DNA from: Hyphomonadaceae bacterium
GTDB lineage: Bacteria > Pseudomonadota > Alphaproteobacteria > Caulobacterales > Hyphomonadaceae
Length of the DNA stretch: 37,300 nucleotides
Reading direction: 5' to 3'
Assembly: GCA_022760335.1 (NCBI GenBank)
Contig: JALEGE010000055.1
Span: forward strand, 1-37,300
Shown here: positions 1-8,705 of the stretch, piece by piece
Numbering within the stretch: position 1 is the stretch's first letter
Layout of the letters: the number at the start of each line of letters is the position of its first letter
The notes under the pieces: generated by a model
The model's input: the letters and a program-made list of their open reading frames with translations, nothing else
The model's database searches: none
What the model was told of the DNA's origin: nothing
Program-made: the position numbers and the translations under genes

Positions 1-1
1 C

Positions 2-814
2 TGGTCGTGTTGGAAACCGCGCGGGCATGGCGCCATGGACATGCGCAACGCCATCAAGAACTCGTGTGACACCTATTTCTACGAGGTCTCCCAGCGCATG
101 GGGATCGAGAAACTGGCCGAGACCGCACGCAAGTTCGGCTTCGGCAGCAGCTGGGAACTCGGGCTTACCGGCGGCGCGCATGGCGTGGTGCCTGACGATG
201 CCTGGAAACGCGAGGCCAAGGGCGAACCCTGGTATGAAGGCGAAACGCTGAATGTCGGCATCGGCCAGGGCTATCTGAACGCCACCCCGCTGCAGCTCGC
301 CCTGATGACAGCACGCATCGCGCGCGGCGGAGGCGTGCTACGTCCGAAGCTGATCCATGCCGGACCAGAAATCGATCCCGGCGAAGACAAACAGGAACCG
401 CTCAACCCCGAATTCATCGCGCGTATGCAAGATGGCATGTTTGCCGTCACTGGCGAATGGGGCGGCACAGCGCGGCGTTCTGGTGATCTTGGCCTGGGCG
501 GGGTCTTCATGGCCGGCAAGACGGGTACTGCCCAGGTGCGCCATATCACCCAGGCCGAGCGCAATCGCGGCGTGATTTCCAATGCCGAGCTTGAGCGCCA
601 TCTGCGCGACCATGCCCTGTTTGTCGGCTATGCGCCCCATGACGCCCCGAAATACGCCGTCTCGGTTGTGGTCGAGCATGGCGGTGGCGGCTCGGCCACC
701 GCCGCGCCGGTGGCCCGCGATATCCTGGCAGAAGCAATCCGCCGCGACAGCCGCAAGCAGCCGACAGCGCATCAAACCGCCGATACCGGCGCTGATGGCC
801 AGGGAGCGCTGTAA
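2..814 (+). CDS. mrdA: Penicillin-binding protein 2 (peptidoglycan transpeptidase), C-terminal part
   Basis: This is the 3' end of the elongation-specific class B penicillin-binding protein that cross-links peptidoglycan in the periplasm. The reading frame is open to the left edge, so the N-terminus and the catalytic SxxK serine lie outside the window. Visible hallmarks are the CWK..GHG segment just before residue M35-frame position, the second active-site motif SCD (SxN equivalent) in KNSCDTYFYE, and the third motif KTGT in AGKTGTAQV near base 520. The tail after about base 740 is low-complexity and polar. The TAA at 812-814 is followed directly by the rodA ATG, so the two genes are almost certainly co-transcribed and act as the PBP2-RodA synthase. 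The internal ATG at 35 is not the real start. Confidence 0.95.
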   Translation, partial: WSCWKPRGHGAMDMRNAIKNSCDTYFYEVSQRMGIEKLAETARKFGFGSSWELGLTGGAHGVVPDDAWKREAKGEPWYEGETLNVGIGQGYLNATPLQLALMTARIARGGGVLRPKLIHAGPEIDPGEDKQEPLNPEFIARMQDGMFAVTGEWGGTARRSGDLGLGGVFMAGKTGTAQVRHITQAERNRGVISNAELERHLRDHALFVGYAPHDAPKYAVSVVVEHGGGGSATAAPVARDILAEAIRRDSRKQPTAHQTADTGADGQGAL

Positions 815-1996
815 ATGGGTGGTGCAAGCTACACCGCCCCGCGCAGCGGCACGGCCTTTTCCCGGCCCGGCATCACGGCCAAGCTGGCCGCCGTGCCCTG
901 GAGCCTTGTGCTGCTCATTATCGCGGTGGCGATTGCCGGCACCGGCATGCTGTTTTCCATCACATATGGCAGCACCACCGAGGCCGGCCTGCCAATGGCG
1001 CATTTGACACGCTTTGGTGTTGCCCTGGTGGTAATGATGGTGCTGGCTCTGGTGCCGCTTTCGATATGGTCGCGGCTCGCCTTGCCGGTCTATCTGGTCA
1101 GCCTGATCTTGCTATTCGCGGTGGAACTGGCTGGATCGGTGCGCGGCGGGGCCCAGCGCTGGCTGGAGCTTGGCCCGTTGGTCATCCAGCCCTCGGAGTT
1201 CATGAAACTGTCGCTCGTGCTGATGCTGGCACGATACTACCACATGGCCCAGACGCGCGAGAGCAGCGGTTTTCTGGTGCATGTTCCTGCCGCGGTGCTG
1301 ATCCTTCTACCGGCCGCACTGATCTTCCTGCAGCCTGATTTTGGCACCACGCTCACCCTGTTGGCTGCCGGTGGGATCATTGTTTTTCTGGCCGGGCTGA
1401 ATTGGCGCATCATCACGACCGGACTTGTTGCTGGCGTGCTCAGCGTGCCGCTGGTCTATAATTTCGTACTGGAAGACTATCAGCGCGGGCGTGTCGACAC
1501 CTTCCTGGAACAGATCGCCGGGCAGAGCTCAGATGCGTTGGGCGATGGCTATCAGATTGAGCAGGCCAAGATCGCCATTGGCTCCGGCGGGCTGCGCGGC
1601 AAGGGGTTTCTCAACGGTACGCAATCCCAGCTGGATTACATTCCGGAACAACATACAGACTTCGTTCTGACCGTGATTGCCGAAGAGTTGGGCTTTCTCG
1701 GCGTGACAGGGTTGCTTCTGGCCTGGGGCGTCATTCTTGGTTGGGGGCTTTATATCGCCATGAAATGCTCCAGCGCATTCGGGCGATATGCGGCGGCCGG
1801 CGCGGTCGGCATGGTGGCCTTCTATATCGTCTTCAATGTCGGCATGGTGGTCGGGCTCCTGCCCGTGGTGGGCGTGCCGATGCCGCTGGTCTCTTATGGC
1901 GGCACGGCCATGCTGACCGTGATGAGCGCCTTCGGCCTGGTCCTGTCAGTGCATATTCACCGCCGCGAAACAATTTCACGCACAGGCCTCTTTTGA
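815..1996 (+). CDS. rodA: RodA, SEDS-family peptidoglycan glycosyltransferase
   Basis: This 393-residue polytopic membrane protein polymerises lipid II into glycan strands during rod elongation, in partnership with PBP2. It shows about ten hydrophobic membrane segments and the SEDS signatures: QPSEFMKL, QPDFGT, the extracellular loop with LDYIPEQHTDF, and the C-terminal PMPLVSYGGTA. The length is normal for RodA. A polar stretch of about 30 residues precedes the first membrane helix. The ATG follows the mrdA stop with no gap, which points to translational coupling. The mrdA-rodA order is the usual one downstream of mreBCD in this class, although mre genes are not visible here. Confidence 0.96.
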   Translation: MGGASYTAPRSGTAFSRPGITAKLAAVPWSLVLLIIAVAIAGTGMLFSITYGSTTEAGLPMAHLTRFGVALVVMMVLALVPLSIWSRLALPVYLVSLILLFAVELAGSVRGGAQRWLELGPLVIQPSEFMKLSLVLMLARYYHMAQTRESSGFLVHVPAAVLILLPAALIFLQPDFGTTLTLLAAGGIIVFLAGLNWRIITTGLVAGVLSVPLVYNFVLEDYQRGRVDTFLEQIAGQSSDALGDGYQIEQAKIAIGSGGLRGKGFLNGTQSQLDYIPEQHTDFVLTVIAEELGFLGVTGLLLAWGVILGWGLYIAMKCSSAFGRYAAAGAVGMVAFYIVFNVGMVVGLLPVVGVPMPLVSYGGTAMLTVMSAFGLVLSVHIHRRETISRTGLF

Positions 1997-2073
1997 CGGG
2001 GACTGCGCACAAGATTGCATTTTGACGAGGCGCCAATACTGTCTGGCCAATCGGGCTTACAGGGAGAGTGCGC

Positions 2074-3579
2074 ATGGCCGCCATTCACGGCAAAACAGAG
2101 CATTGGGGCTCGCGGTTCGGCTTCATCATGGCTGCGGTTGGCTCCTCGGTCGGCCTCGGCAATCTCTGGCGCTTTCCATTCACAGCCGGCGAAAATGGCG
2201 GCTCGGCCTTCATCATCATCTATCTGCTGTGCGTGATCTTGCTGGGCTTCCCTGTGCTGATGGCGGAATATGCCGTGGGCAGAAAGGGCCAGCGCTCGGC
2301 GATTTCAGGCATCCGGCACATCTCTGAGACCGAAGGAAAGTCTGGCGCCTGGACGCTGATGGGCTGGATCGGCGCCTTGGCCTCGCTGGGCATCTTCTCA
2401 TTCTATATCGTGATCGCAGCATGGGTCTTCGACTATATCCCGAAAGCCTTTGGCGGGGAATTCGCGAGCCTGGAAGCCGACGCCGAACTCATTCGTGCCA
2501 GTCTCGGAACTGCCGCAACTGCCATTCAGGATCAGATCAGCTCGGTCAAAATCGATTCCACCTGTTCCTTCGTCGATGACGCCGGTCTCATCACACAGAT
2601 CGCCGACACGGCAGAGGATGGTTCTGCGATCCTGCGCGAGATCAGGACCGGGGATGTTTCAGCCTGCAAGTTCAGTCACACAGTTTCCAGCAAGCTGGAG
2701 ATCATCGCGTATCTTGCCGCCTTTGTGGCACTGAATGTGTTTGTTGTCGCCCGCGGCGTGAAAGGCGGCATAGAAACGGCCGCAACCATACTCATGCCGA
2801 CCTTTTTCCTGATCCTCGCCGGCATGGTTGTCTTCGCCTTCATTGTCGGCGATGCCGCCAGCGCGACCAGCTTTCTGCTTACCCCGGATTTTTCAAAAGT
2901 GACGTTCCAGACCCTGCTGGCCGCTGTTGGGCAGGCCTTCTTTTCTCTGAGTGTCGGTTCCTGCCTGATGATCACCTATGGCGCTTATCTGGACAGGGAG
3001 ACATCAATTCCCAGCTCATCACGGCTTGTGGCAAGCGCGGATACGCTGGTCGCGCTGATCGCCGGCTTCGCGATCTTTCCGATCGTCTTTGCCTTTTTCG
3101 GCTCCAATCTTGAAGATGGCGGGCCGACACTGTTCTTTGAGGCAATGCCGGTCGCCTTCGGACAAATGGGCAATATGGGCGCGATTGCAGGCGGGGCATT
3201 CTTCACCCTCGCCCTGTTTGCGGCCTTTACCTCCTCGATCTCCCTGCTCGAAGTCGGCGTGTCCTGGCTGGAAGACCGGCCGGAGATTTCGCGGGCCTGG
3301 GGCGCTGTCCTTCTTGGCGCAATCCTGTTCTCACTCGGTGTCGTATATGTCTACTGGGGAGATCTCATCGGCACGGTCAGCTTCTTGACCGGGGATGTCC
3401 TGTTGCCGATTGGCGGCATTCTGATCTCGCTATTCGCGGGCTGGGTTCTCTCGCGAGAATCCCTGGCGAGCGAACTTGGCCACGGGCCCATGCTCAGCTT
3501 CGCGCGCCTGATGATGCGCTATATCGTGCCCATCGCGTTGGGTGTGATCCTGGTGTTCGGGATCCTGGCGCGGTTTTAA
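2074..3579 (+). CDS. Sodium-dependent transporter, NSS/SNF family
   Basis: This is a 501-residue integral membrane protein of the neurotransmitter:sodium symporter (LeuT-fold) family, expected to import an amino acid or similar amine with Na+. The TM1 signature GLGNLWRFPF lies at residues 27-36, followed by NGGSAF. GQAFFSLSVG and the ITYGAYL region match the unwound TM6-TM7 area of the family. I chose ATG 2074 over the in-frame GTG at 2068 because AGGGAG at 2061-2066 sits 7 bases before the ATG but only 1 before the GTG. The stretch between TM3 and TM4, about residues 128-207, is unusually long and carries Cys164 and Cys198. The substrate cannot be read from the sequence. The stop overlaps that of the convergent pip gene (TTAA, 3576-3579). 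Confidence 0.9.
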   Translation: MAAIHGKTEHWGSRFGFIMAAVGSSVGLGNLWRFPFTAGENGGSAFIIIYLLCVILLGFPVLMAEYAVGRKGQRSAISGIRHISETEGKSGAWTLMGWIGALASLGIFSFYIVIAAWVFDYIPKAFGGEFASLEADAELIRASLGTAATAIQDQISSVKIDSTCSFVDDAGLITQIADTAEDGSAILREIRTGDVSACKFSHTVSSKLEIIAYLAAFVALNVFVVARGVKGGIETAATILMPTFFLILAGMVVFAFIVGDAASATSFLLTPDFSKVTFQTLLAAVGQAFFSLSVGSCLMITYGAYLDRETSIPSSSRLVASADTLVALIAGFAIFPIVFAFFGSNLEDGGPTLFFEAMPVAFGQMGNMGAIAGGAFFTLALFAAFTSSISLLEVGVSWLEDRPEISRAWGAVLLGAILFSLGVVYVYWGDLIGTVSFLTGDVLLPIGGILISLFAGWVLSRESLASELGHGPMLSFARLMMRYIVPIALGVILVFGILARF

Positions 3580-4553
3580 CCAAACATATCCGCATATTTC
3601 TCGGATGCGCGGATCAGCTGATCGACAATGCCTGGCTCAAGGCTGGAATGACCTGCATCGGGGATAATGTGCAGCTCGGCATCCGGCCAGGCCTTTTTCA
3701 GCGCCCAGGCTGAAGACAACGGCGTGATCACATCATAGCGGCCATGAACAATGACGCCCGGAATGCGTCCCTTCAGGACGCGCGCGGCCTCATCCAACAG
3801 CCAACCATCCTTCTCAAAGAAGCCCTTATTGATGAAATAATGGCACTCGATGCGCGCAAAGGCATCGAGGAACTCATCCTCATCAAAACGCGGTGGGGTG
3901 CGCAGGGCGCCGCGCAGCGAAAGAGTCTCTCCTTCCCAACGCGCCCAGGCCCGCGCGGCCGCGAGCCGTTCCTGACGATCGTCTCCGGTCAGGCGCTTGT
4001 GAAAGGCGGTCAGCAGGTCGCCGCGCTCAGCCTCTGGAATCGGGGCGAGGTAGCGCTCAAACGCATCGGGAAAGAGGCGCGAGGCGCCTTCCTGATAAAA
4101 CCAGCTGATCTCCGCCTCAGTGATCAGGAAAATCCCGCGCAGCATTAGCGCGTGCACACGCTCTGGATGGGTGACGGCGTAAGACAGCGAGAGGGTCGAT
4201 CCCCAGGAACCACCAAACACAACCCATTTATCGATGCCCAAATGGGCACGTAGTGCCTCAATATCAGCCACCAGGTCCCAGGTGGTATTTTCGCGGAGCT
4301 CGGAATGAGGCCTGGATCGGCCACAGCCGCGCTGATCAAACAGGATGACGCGATACGTGTTCGCCTCAAAAAATCGTCTCATTTCAGGGCTTGAGCCGCC
4401 GCCGGGCCCGCCATGCAGGGCGACAACCGGCACCCCATTCGGGTTGCCGGATTCCTCATAATAAAGCTCGTGCAGGTCGGAAACACGCAAGTATCCCGTC
4501 CGGCTGGCGCCATGGCGCGGGTACAATCCGCGTTTTGTTTGCATACTGTTCAT
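3576..4553 (-). CDS. pip: Proline iminopeptidase, alpha/beta hydrolase (peptidase family S33)
   Basis: This 325-residue cytoplasmic enzyme is predicted to release N-terminal proline from peptides. The HGGPGGG oxyanion motif lies at residues 47-53, the nucleophile elbow GGSWGS gives Ser116, and the rest of the catalytic triad is probably Asp274 (GRYDVITP) and His302 (DAGHS). Length and N-terminal layout (LYYEESGNP before the first strand) match family S33. Met4 is an alternative start. The gene stands alone, convergent with the NSS transporter (4-base overlap) and divergent from the lipoprotein gene, with about 110 bases between the two starts that must hold both promoters. Confidence 0.95.
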   Translation of the reverse strand: MNSMQTKRGLYPRHGASRTGYLRVSDLHELYYEESGNPNGVPVVALHGGPGGGSSPEMRRFFEANTYRVILFDQRGCGRSRPHSELRENTTWDLVADIEALRAHLGIDKWVVFGGSWGSTLSLSYAVTHPERVHALMLRGIFLITEAEISWFYQEGASRLFPDAFERYLAPIPEAERGDLLTAFHKRLTGDDRQERLAAARAWARWEGETLSLRGALRTPPRFDEDEFLDAFARIECHYFINKGFFEKDGWLLDEAARVLKGRIPGVIVHGRYDVITPLSSAWALKKAWPDAELHIIPDAGHSSLEPGIVDQLIRASEKYADMFG

Positions 4554-4662
4554 GGGCTCTTCACCTATCTGCGATTATTGAAGAGATAAAGGCTGGACGG
4601 GCGTTTTCTCACATGCCACCTAAGGGGTGGTGAGTGGGAAAACAAACTTGGCGGCGGTTTGA

Positions 4663-5271
4663 ATGCGTAGCGTAGTTTTTTGTGCAGCTGTCCTGATACT
4701 TTCGGGATGTGCAACCGTATCCATGGTCTCTGGTGAGGCTATGGTTGAGACGGGCTTGGACGCCAACCAGACCGCATTGCGTACCGCTTCTGATGAGTTT
4801 TGCGATAAACTGGAAGACAATGGTTGGGTAACTGCCTCCACGGGGCTGGCCGGACTGGCCTCAATCCTGATGAATGGGAGCAAGGCTGCCGCGGTTGAGA
4901 CTGGCGATTACCTAAACCAGTTTGAAGATGAAACTCATTCCCCCGACACGCTGGTTGTCCAACTCGCCCAGGATGCTGAGCAGGTCCGCATTGGCCTGAT
5001 TGCTGTGACGGGTGAAGCCCAAACCGTTCTGGCAAACACAGATACGCAGACCCAGCGCGGCGATGTTACCAGCTTCGAGCGTGCCCTTGTGCGGGCTCAG
5101 CGCGCTCGGCGCACTTTTGCGTCTGCGCGCGATCTGCTCGCAGAGCGCACGGATGCACTGGATCCAGCCGACATTGCAATTGCGCGGCTCGATGCCGAGA
5201 TTGATGCGGCACGCCATGCCGCCGACGATCTCGCCGCTCGCTATGCTTCACTTGGTGGAAGCGCCGTCTAG
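4663..5271 (+). CDS. Putative lipoprotein of unknown function
   Basis: This is a 202-residue predicted lipoprotein. The N-terminus MRSVVFCAAVLILSGC has a charged start, a hydrophobic core and a lipobox LSGC, so Cys16 would be the lipidated residue. The mature part is Ala/Glu/Asp-rich, almost certainly helical, and includes an arginine-rich helix around residues 140-165 (RALVRAQRARRTF). A short hydrophobic patch around residues 60-75 (STGLAGLASILMNGSKAA) could be a buried helix. I do not recognise the family. The gene has its own upstream region shared with divergent pip and ends on a CTAG that also carries the stop of the convergent DUF423 gene. Confidence 0.8.
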   Translation: MRSVVFCAAVLILSGCATVSMVSGEAMVETGLDANQTALRTASDEFCDKLEDNGWVTASTGLAGLASILMNGSKAAAVETGDYLNQFEDETHSPDTLVVQLAQDAEQVRIGLIAVTGEAQTVLANTDTQTQRGDVTSFERALVRAQRARRTFASARDLLAERTDALDPADIAIARLDAEIDAARHAADDLAARYASLGGSAV

Positions 5272-5630
5272 GACGAAGCGCGAAAGCCGCCCAGCCCGAT
5301 CAGCGCCCAGCCCATAAGAAACGCGATTCCGCCAAGCGGCGTGATGGCACCGAACCAACGCGGCGCGCCAAGTGCCATGGCATAGAGCGTTCCGCTGAAA
5401 ACCAATGCGCCCAGGATCAAGCTCCAACCGCCCCATGCCAACAGGCCCGAGCGCCCGGACAGACCGACGGCCAGCGCGCCAACAGTATGCACCAGGACAT
5501 AGAGCGTCGCGGTCTGCCACCACCCTTCCGCTTCTGGCGACAGTTTGCCATCAAGCGCGTGAGCACCGAACGCCCCAAGCGCCACGCCGATAAATCCAAG
5601 CGACGCCGATGCGCTCACAAGCAGGCTCAT
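5268..5630 (-). CDS. DUF423 family small membrane protein
   Basis: This is a 120-residue inner-membrane protein with four predicted hydrophobic helices. The N-terminal GVALGAFGAHAL followed by a WWQTATLYVLVHTVGALAVG-like second helix, and a closing TPLGGIAFLMGW segment, are typical of the DUF423 (YgdD-like) family, whose function is unknown. I use ATG at 5630; an in-frame TTG at 5633 is possible but sits closer to the GGAGG ribosome site. Its start shares one base with the stop of the upstream thioesterase gene (TGATG), so the two are translationally coupled. Confidence 0.88.
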   Translation of the reverse strand: MSLLVSASASLGFIGVALGAFGAHALDGKLSPEAEGWWQTATLYVLVHTVGALAVGLSGRSGLLAWGGWSLILGALVFSGTLYAMALGAPRWFGAITPLGGIAFLMGWALIGLGGFRASS

Positions 5631-6046
5631 CAATCCTCCCTCGGCAGGGCATAGGTCACCACGGCATGGCTCGCCGGGGAGCCACTGCCTTCACTGCGCA
5701 GAAGTACTTCAGCCACCGCCAATGTCCGCCCCAGTTTGATCAACTTCGCCTCGGCCACGGCCACCTGTGTGATGAGGGGGCGCAGGAAACTCATATTCAA
5801 GCTGGTTGTTACAGTCATCGGCGTGATGCCAATACGGGTGAAAATGGCCGCATAGGTTACCGTGTCGGCCAGGGACATTTGGGTCGGGCCAGAAACATAT
5901 CCACCTGGCCGCAAATGGCGGTCTTCGATTTCTAGGCGCACACTGGCGCTGCCATCGCCCAGGGCGATAAAATCTGGCGCGCCTTCGCCTGGAAAGGCTT
6001 CGGCAAAAAAAGACTTCAACTCGTCCAGACTGGGGGTGTGAGGCAT
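5630..6046 (-). CDS. Hotdog-fold thioesterase, PaaI-like
   Basis: This 138-residue protein is predicted to hydrolyse acyl-CoA or related thioesters. The middle segment, RPGGYVSGPTQMSLADTV with a following FTRIGITPMTVTTSLNMSFLRP, fits the PaaI/YbgC-type hotdog helix and the strand after it. The reading frame is open further upstream, but the proximal part is arginine-rich and would overlap the divergent VOC gene. ATG 6046 has GAGGG about 9 bases upstream and gives a normal family length. The gene is coupled to the downstream DUF423 gene by a TGATG junction. Substrate unknown. Confidence 0.85.
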   Translation of the reverse strand: MPHTPSLDELKSFFAEAFPGEGAPDFIALGDGSASVRLEIEDRHLRPGGYVSGPTQMSLADTVTYAAIFTRIGITPMTVTTSLNMSFLRPLITQVAVAEAKLIKLGRTLAVAEVLLRSEGSGSPASHAVVTYALPRED

Positions 6047-6144
6047 GATCGCGTGCCCTCTTGTTGATCCCATCGCATAATGACGCCACTCTACTGTGCA
6101 TGACGCGCCCGCCAAGAGGTGCCATCTCGGGAAGGTAAAGCAAG

Positions 6145-6552
6145 ATGACAGATCCGCTCGATGGTAGCCATACGGCACCGAAATTTGCCGCGCCCGACCC
6201 AGGCGCACTGGCAGAATGGTATGTCGATGCGCTGGGCTTTCCACGCAAGGCCGTGTTTGAAGGCGGCGACTATGCGATTGTCGCACGTGGCTCTTTGACA
6301 TTGCATTTGTGGAAATGCGGTGAGCGCAAGATCGCCGAGAACACGGCCTGCTACACAGAGATTTCCTCAATCGAAGCGCTGGACACCCTGCATGCCGAAT
6401 GGCTCACCGCCTCGACCCATCCCGGCTTCCATCCGGGCCGGATCGAACCGGAGCCAAAGAACCAACCGGGGCATGGCATGCGCGAGTTTCATGTCTGGGA
6501 TCCAGCCGGCAACCTGATCGGCTTTGGTGCCGCCATTGGGGAGACCAACTGA
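6145..6552 (+). CDS. VOC (glyoxalase/bleomycin-resistance fold) family protein
   Basis: This is a 135-residue single-domain vicinal-oxygen-chelate protein. It has the two beta-alpha-beta-beta-beta halves: KFAAPDPGALAEWYVDALGF opens the first, the second has GREFH-like MREFHVWDPAGNLIGF, the common VOC C-terminal signature. The ribosome site GGAAGG lies before the ATG. It starts a tight four-gene + strand cluster, and the next start (6554) is one base past its stop. Whether it is an enzyme or a binding protein cannot be told, because the first half lacks an obvious metal-binding His near the start. Confidence 0.87.
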   Translation: MTDPLDGSHTAPKFAAPDPGALAEWYVDALGFPRKAVFEGGDYAIVARGSLTLHLWKCGERKIAENTACYTEISSIEALDTLHAEWLTASTHPGFHPGRIEPEPKNQPGHGMREFHVWDPAGNLIGFGAAIGETN

Positions 6553-6553
6553 A

Positions 6554-7660
6554 ATGCTGACCGCTGGCGATGAATATCCGATCCACCAAACCCCGGAACC
6601 CGTGGCCTATAGTGGCAGCGACCGGAACTTCTATGACCGCTATTTCTTCAATGGCTATAATGGTGATGGCAGTGTGTTCTTCGCCGCCGCCATGGGTGTG
6701 TACCCCCATCTCAATGTCATTGATGGGGCGGTGTCCATCCTGAAGGATGGCGTTCAGCACTCGGTGTTTTTGTCGCGCCCCCTGAACATGGAACGCATGG
6801 ACACGCGCGTGGGCGGATTGTCCGTGGAAGTTCTGGAGCCTCTTAGCCGCATTGCCTTGCGTCTTGAGGAGACCGAGGGCCTCTCGCTCGACCTGCAATT
6901 CACTGGCCGGGCCTTCCCGATTGAGGAGCCGCGTTTCACCTATCGCCAAGGCCCGCGCATGCTGATCGACTGTACGCGGATGAGCCAGAACGGGCGCTGG
7001 ACCGGCATGCTCGGGATAAAGGGCGAGCGGATCGAAGTGCAAGGGCAAAGCTGGCAAGGCACCCGTGATCGCAGCTGGGGTGTGCGCCCCATCGGCGCAG
7101 CAGACCCACAGCCGCTGGTGCCCGCACGCTTGCCGCAATTTTACTGGATCTGGACACCGACCAATTTCCCCAATCTCTCAATGTTCTTTCACGTCAATGA
7201 TGATGGCGCCGGGGGCAGCTGGAACACGCGTGCCGTGTTGGCCATGGATGGCGCGGAGGCCGGTGGGCTCTTGCATCTCAATGTCCCGAAGATGCAGGTG
7301 GACTACGCCCCTGGCACGCGGCGCATGCAGAAAGGTGTCTTGAACCTGCAGGACGGAGCGGGACGCCCCCACACCGTCACCTACACGCCAAAAGCGACCT
7401 TCCTGATGAAGGGCATCGGCTACGGCCATCCTGAATGGCGCCATGGCACCCATCATGGCGACCAGCTTGCCGTGCATGCCGAAACCTATCATCCGGAAGA
7501 AGCTGACTGGCGCGACCCGACCAATCTCCATATCCAGGCAATCTCCTCCGCCCTGCATGAGGGCCCCGATGGGCAAGGCTCAGAAGGCATCGGCACATTC
7601 GAACAGCTCTTCCTCGGCCCACATGCGCCCAGCGGCTGGAAAGATGTTCTGGATGCCTGA
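6554..7660 (+). CDS. AttH/CrtC-like (DUF7064-DUF7065 type) protein
   Basis: This 368-residue soluble protein is rich in beta strand, with no signal peptide or membrane helix. Its opening (YFFNGY..DGSVFFAAAMGVYPHLNVIDGA) and the conserved DRSWGVRP with a later FPNLSMFFHV segment resemble the lipocalin-like AttH/carotenoid-hydratase superfamily now split as DUF7064/DUF7065. No reaction is established for that group as far as I know. I use ATG 6554, which has GGGGAG about 10 bases upstream; a GTG at 6524 would overlap the previous gene. The 3' end overlaps the next gene by 8 bases. The pairing with an ACAD10/11-type kinase suggests a role in lipid or terpenoid breakdown, which is inference. Confidence 0.72.
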   Translation: MLTAGDEYPIHQTPEPVAYSGSDRNFYDRYFFNGYNGDGSVFFAAAMGVYPHLNVIDGAVSILKDGVQHSVFLSRPLNMERMDTRVGGLSVEVLEPLSRIALRLEETEGLSLDLQFTGRAFPIEEPRFTYRQGPRMLIDCTRMSQNGRWTGMLGIKGERIEVQGQSWQGTRDRSWGVRPIGAADPQPLVPARLPQFYWIWTPTNFPNLSMFFHVNDDGAGGSWNTRAVLAMDGAEAGGLLHLNVPKMQVDYAPGTRRMQKGVLNLQDGAGRPHTVTYTPKATFLMKGIGYGHPEWRHGTHHGDQLAVHAETYHPEEADWRDPTNLHIQAISSALHEGPDGQGSEGIGTFEQLFLGPHAPSGWKDVLDA

Positions 7661-8705
7661 GGCCGTTCAGTATCCGGAGCTCGCCGCCCAGTTGGCAGCT
7701 TATTACAGCGCGAAGATTGCGAACGGCGCGCCTGTGAAGGTGACCGCCATGACCCGCATCCCGGGCGGGGCAAGCCGGGAGACCTATTCCGTGGACGCTG
7801 AGATTGATGGAACGTCGCGCGGCCTGATCTTGCGGCGCGACCCGGCCGCCAGCCTGATCGACACAGACCGCGCGGTGGAATTCGCCGCGATCGGTTCCGT
7901 ATACGGTCATTCCGGCTTGCCTGTGCCCGAGGCTATCGCTCTGGAAACCGATCCAGAGCCCCTGGGCGGCGCCTTTTTCCTGATGTCGCGGATTGATGGC
8001 GGCACACCGCTCAATCCCTTCCGTATCCAGGATATCGATCCGCACCGCGCCAGCATCGGCCAGCAATTCTTCCGTCATCTCGGCATGATCTCGGCTGTTG
8101 AGGCCGAAAAGAGCGCGCTGGCCGGACTGATCGACCTGCCCGATCCAGCATTGTGCTGGCAGCGGGAACTTGATTATTGGGCCGGCGAGATTGCCAAGGA
8201 TCAAGCGCACCCCGAACCAATCGCCGAGGCGGCCATCCGCTGGCTCCGCGCCAATCCCCCACCCCCGGCTCAACGTCTCTCTGTCGTTCATGGTGACTAT
8301 CGCAGCGGCAATTTCCTGCATGACGGGGCCGGCAATATCACCGCCATTCTCGACTGGGAAATGGCCCATATCGGTGATCCGTATGAGGATCTTGCCTGGG
8401 CGACCGATCCGCTCTGGTGCGGCGGGGAGAAGACCCTCGCCGCCGGCTTTCTGCCCTGGCCGGATGCCATCGCCATCTGGCAGGAATCCTCCGGCTGCCG
8501 GTTCGATCCGGCAGCTTTCGAGTGGTGGTCTATCTTTTCCAGCGTGAAAGGTCTCGCCATCTGGATAAGCGCCGCAAAGGCTTATGCCGAGGGCGAGAAT
8601 GACGACCCGATCCTGGCTTGGTCAGGCTGGTTCACCCATGCGGCGCACGACCTCATCCTGGCCTCACGCCTGGCTCCGAAGTTTGGTGTGGAGGTACCCG
8701 CATGA
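7653..8705 (+). CDS. Phosphotransferase, APH superfamily (ACAD10/11 N-terminal-like)
   Basis: This is a 350-residue protein-kinase-fold phosphotransferase. The Brenner-type catalytic motif VVHGDYRSGNF gives the catalytic Asp and Asn, and AILDWEMAHIGDPYEDLAW supplies the metal-binding Asp; this second motif is characteristic of the ACAD10/11 N-terminal-like group. In mammals that domain phosphorylates 4-hydroxyacyl-CoA so that it can be dehydrated. The frame is open further upstream, but ATG 7653 makes an 8-base overlap with the preceding gene and begins the recognisable domain. Its stop overlaps the next start (ATGA at 8702-8705). A hydroxylated acyl substrate is an inference; antibiotic phosphorylation is unlikely in this setting. 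Confidence 0.88.
   Translation: MPEAVQYPELAAQLAAYYSAKIANGAPVKVTAMTRIPGGASRETYSVDAEIDGTSRGLILRRDPAASLIDTDRAVEFAAIGSVYGHSGLPVPEAIALETDPEPLGGAFFLMSRIDGGTPLNPFRIQDIDPHRASIGQQFFRHLGMISAVEAEKSALAGLIDLPDPALCWQRELDYWAGEIAKDQAHPEPIAEAAIRWLRANPPPPAQRLSVVHGDYRSGNFLHDGAGNITAILDWEMAHIGDPYEDLAWATDPLWCGGEKTLAAGFLPWPDAIAIWQESSGCRFDPAAFEWWSIFSSVKGLAIWISAAKAYAEGENDDPILAWSGWFTHAAHDLILASRLAPKFGVEVPA

Noticed and set aside
7653..8705. Aminoglycoside-resistance reading of the phosphotransferase
   Set aside because: The DWEMAHIGDP segment and the metabolic neighbours fit the ACAD10/11-like kinase group; no resistance genes or mobile elements are near.
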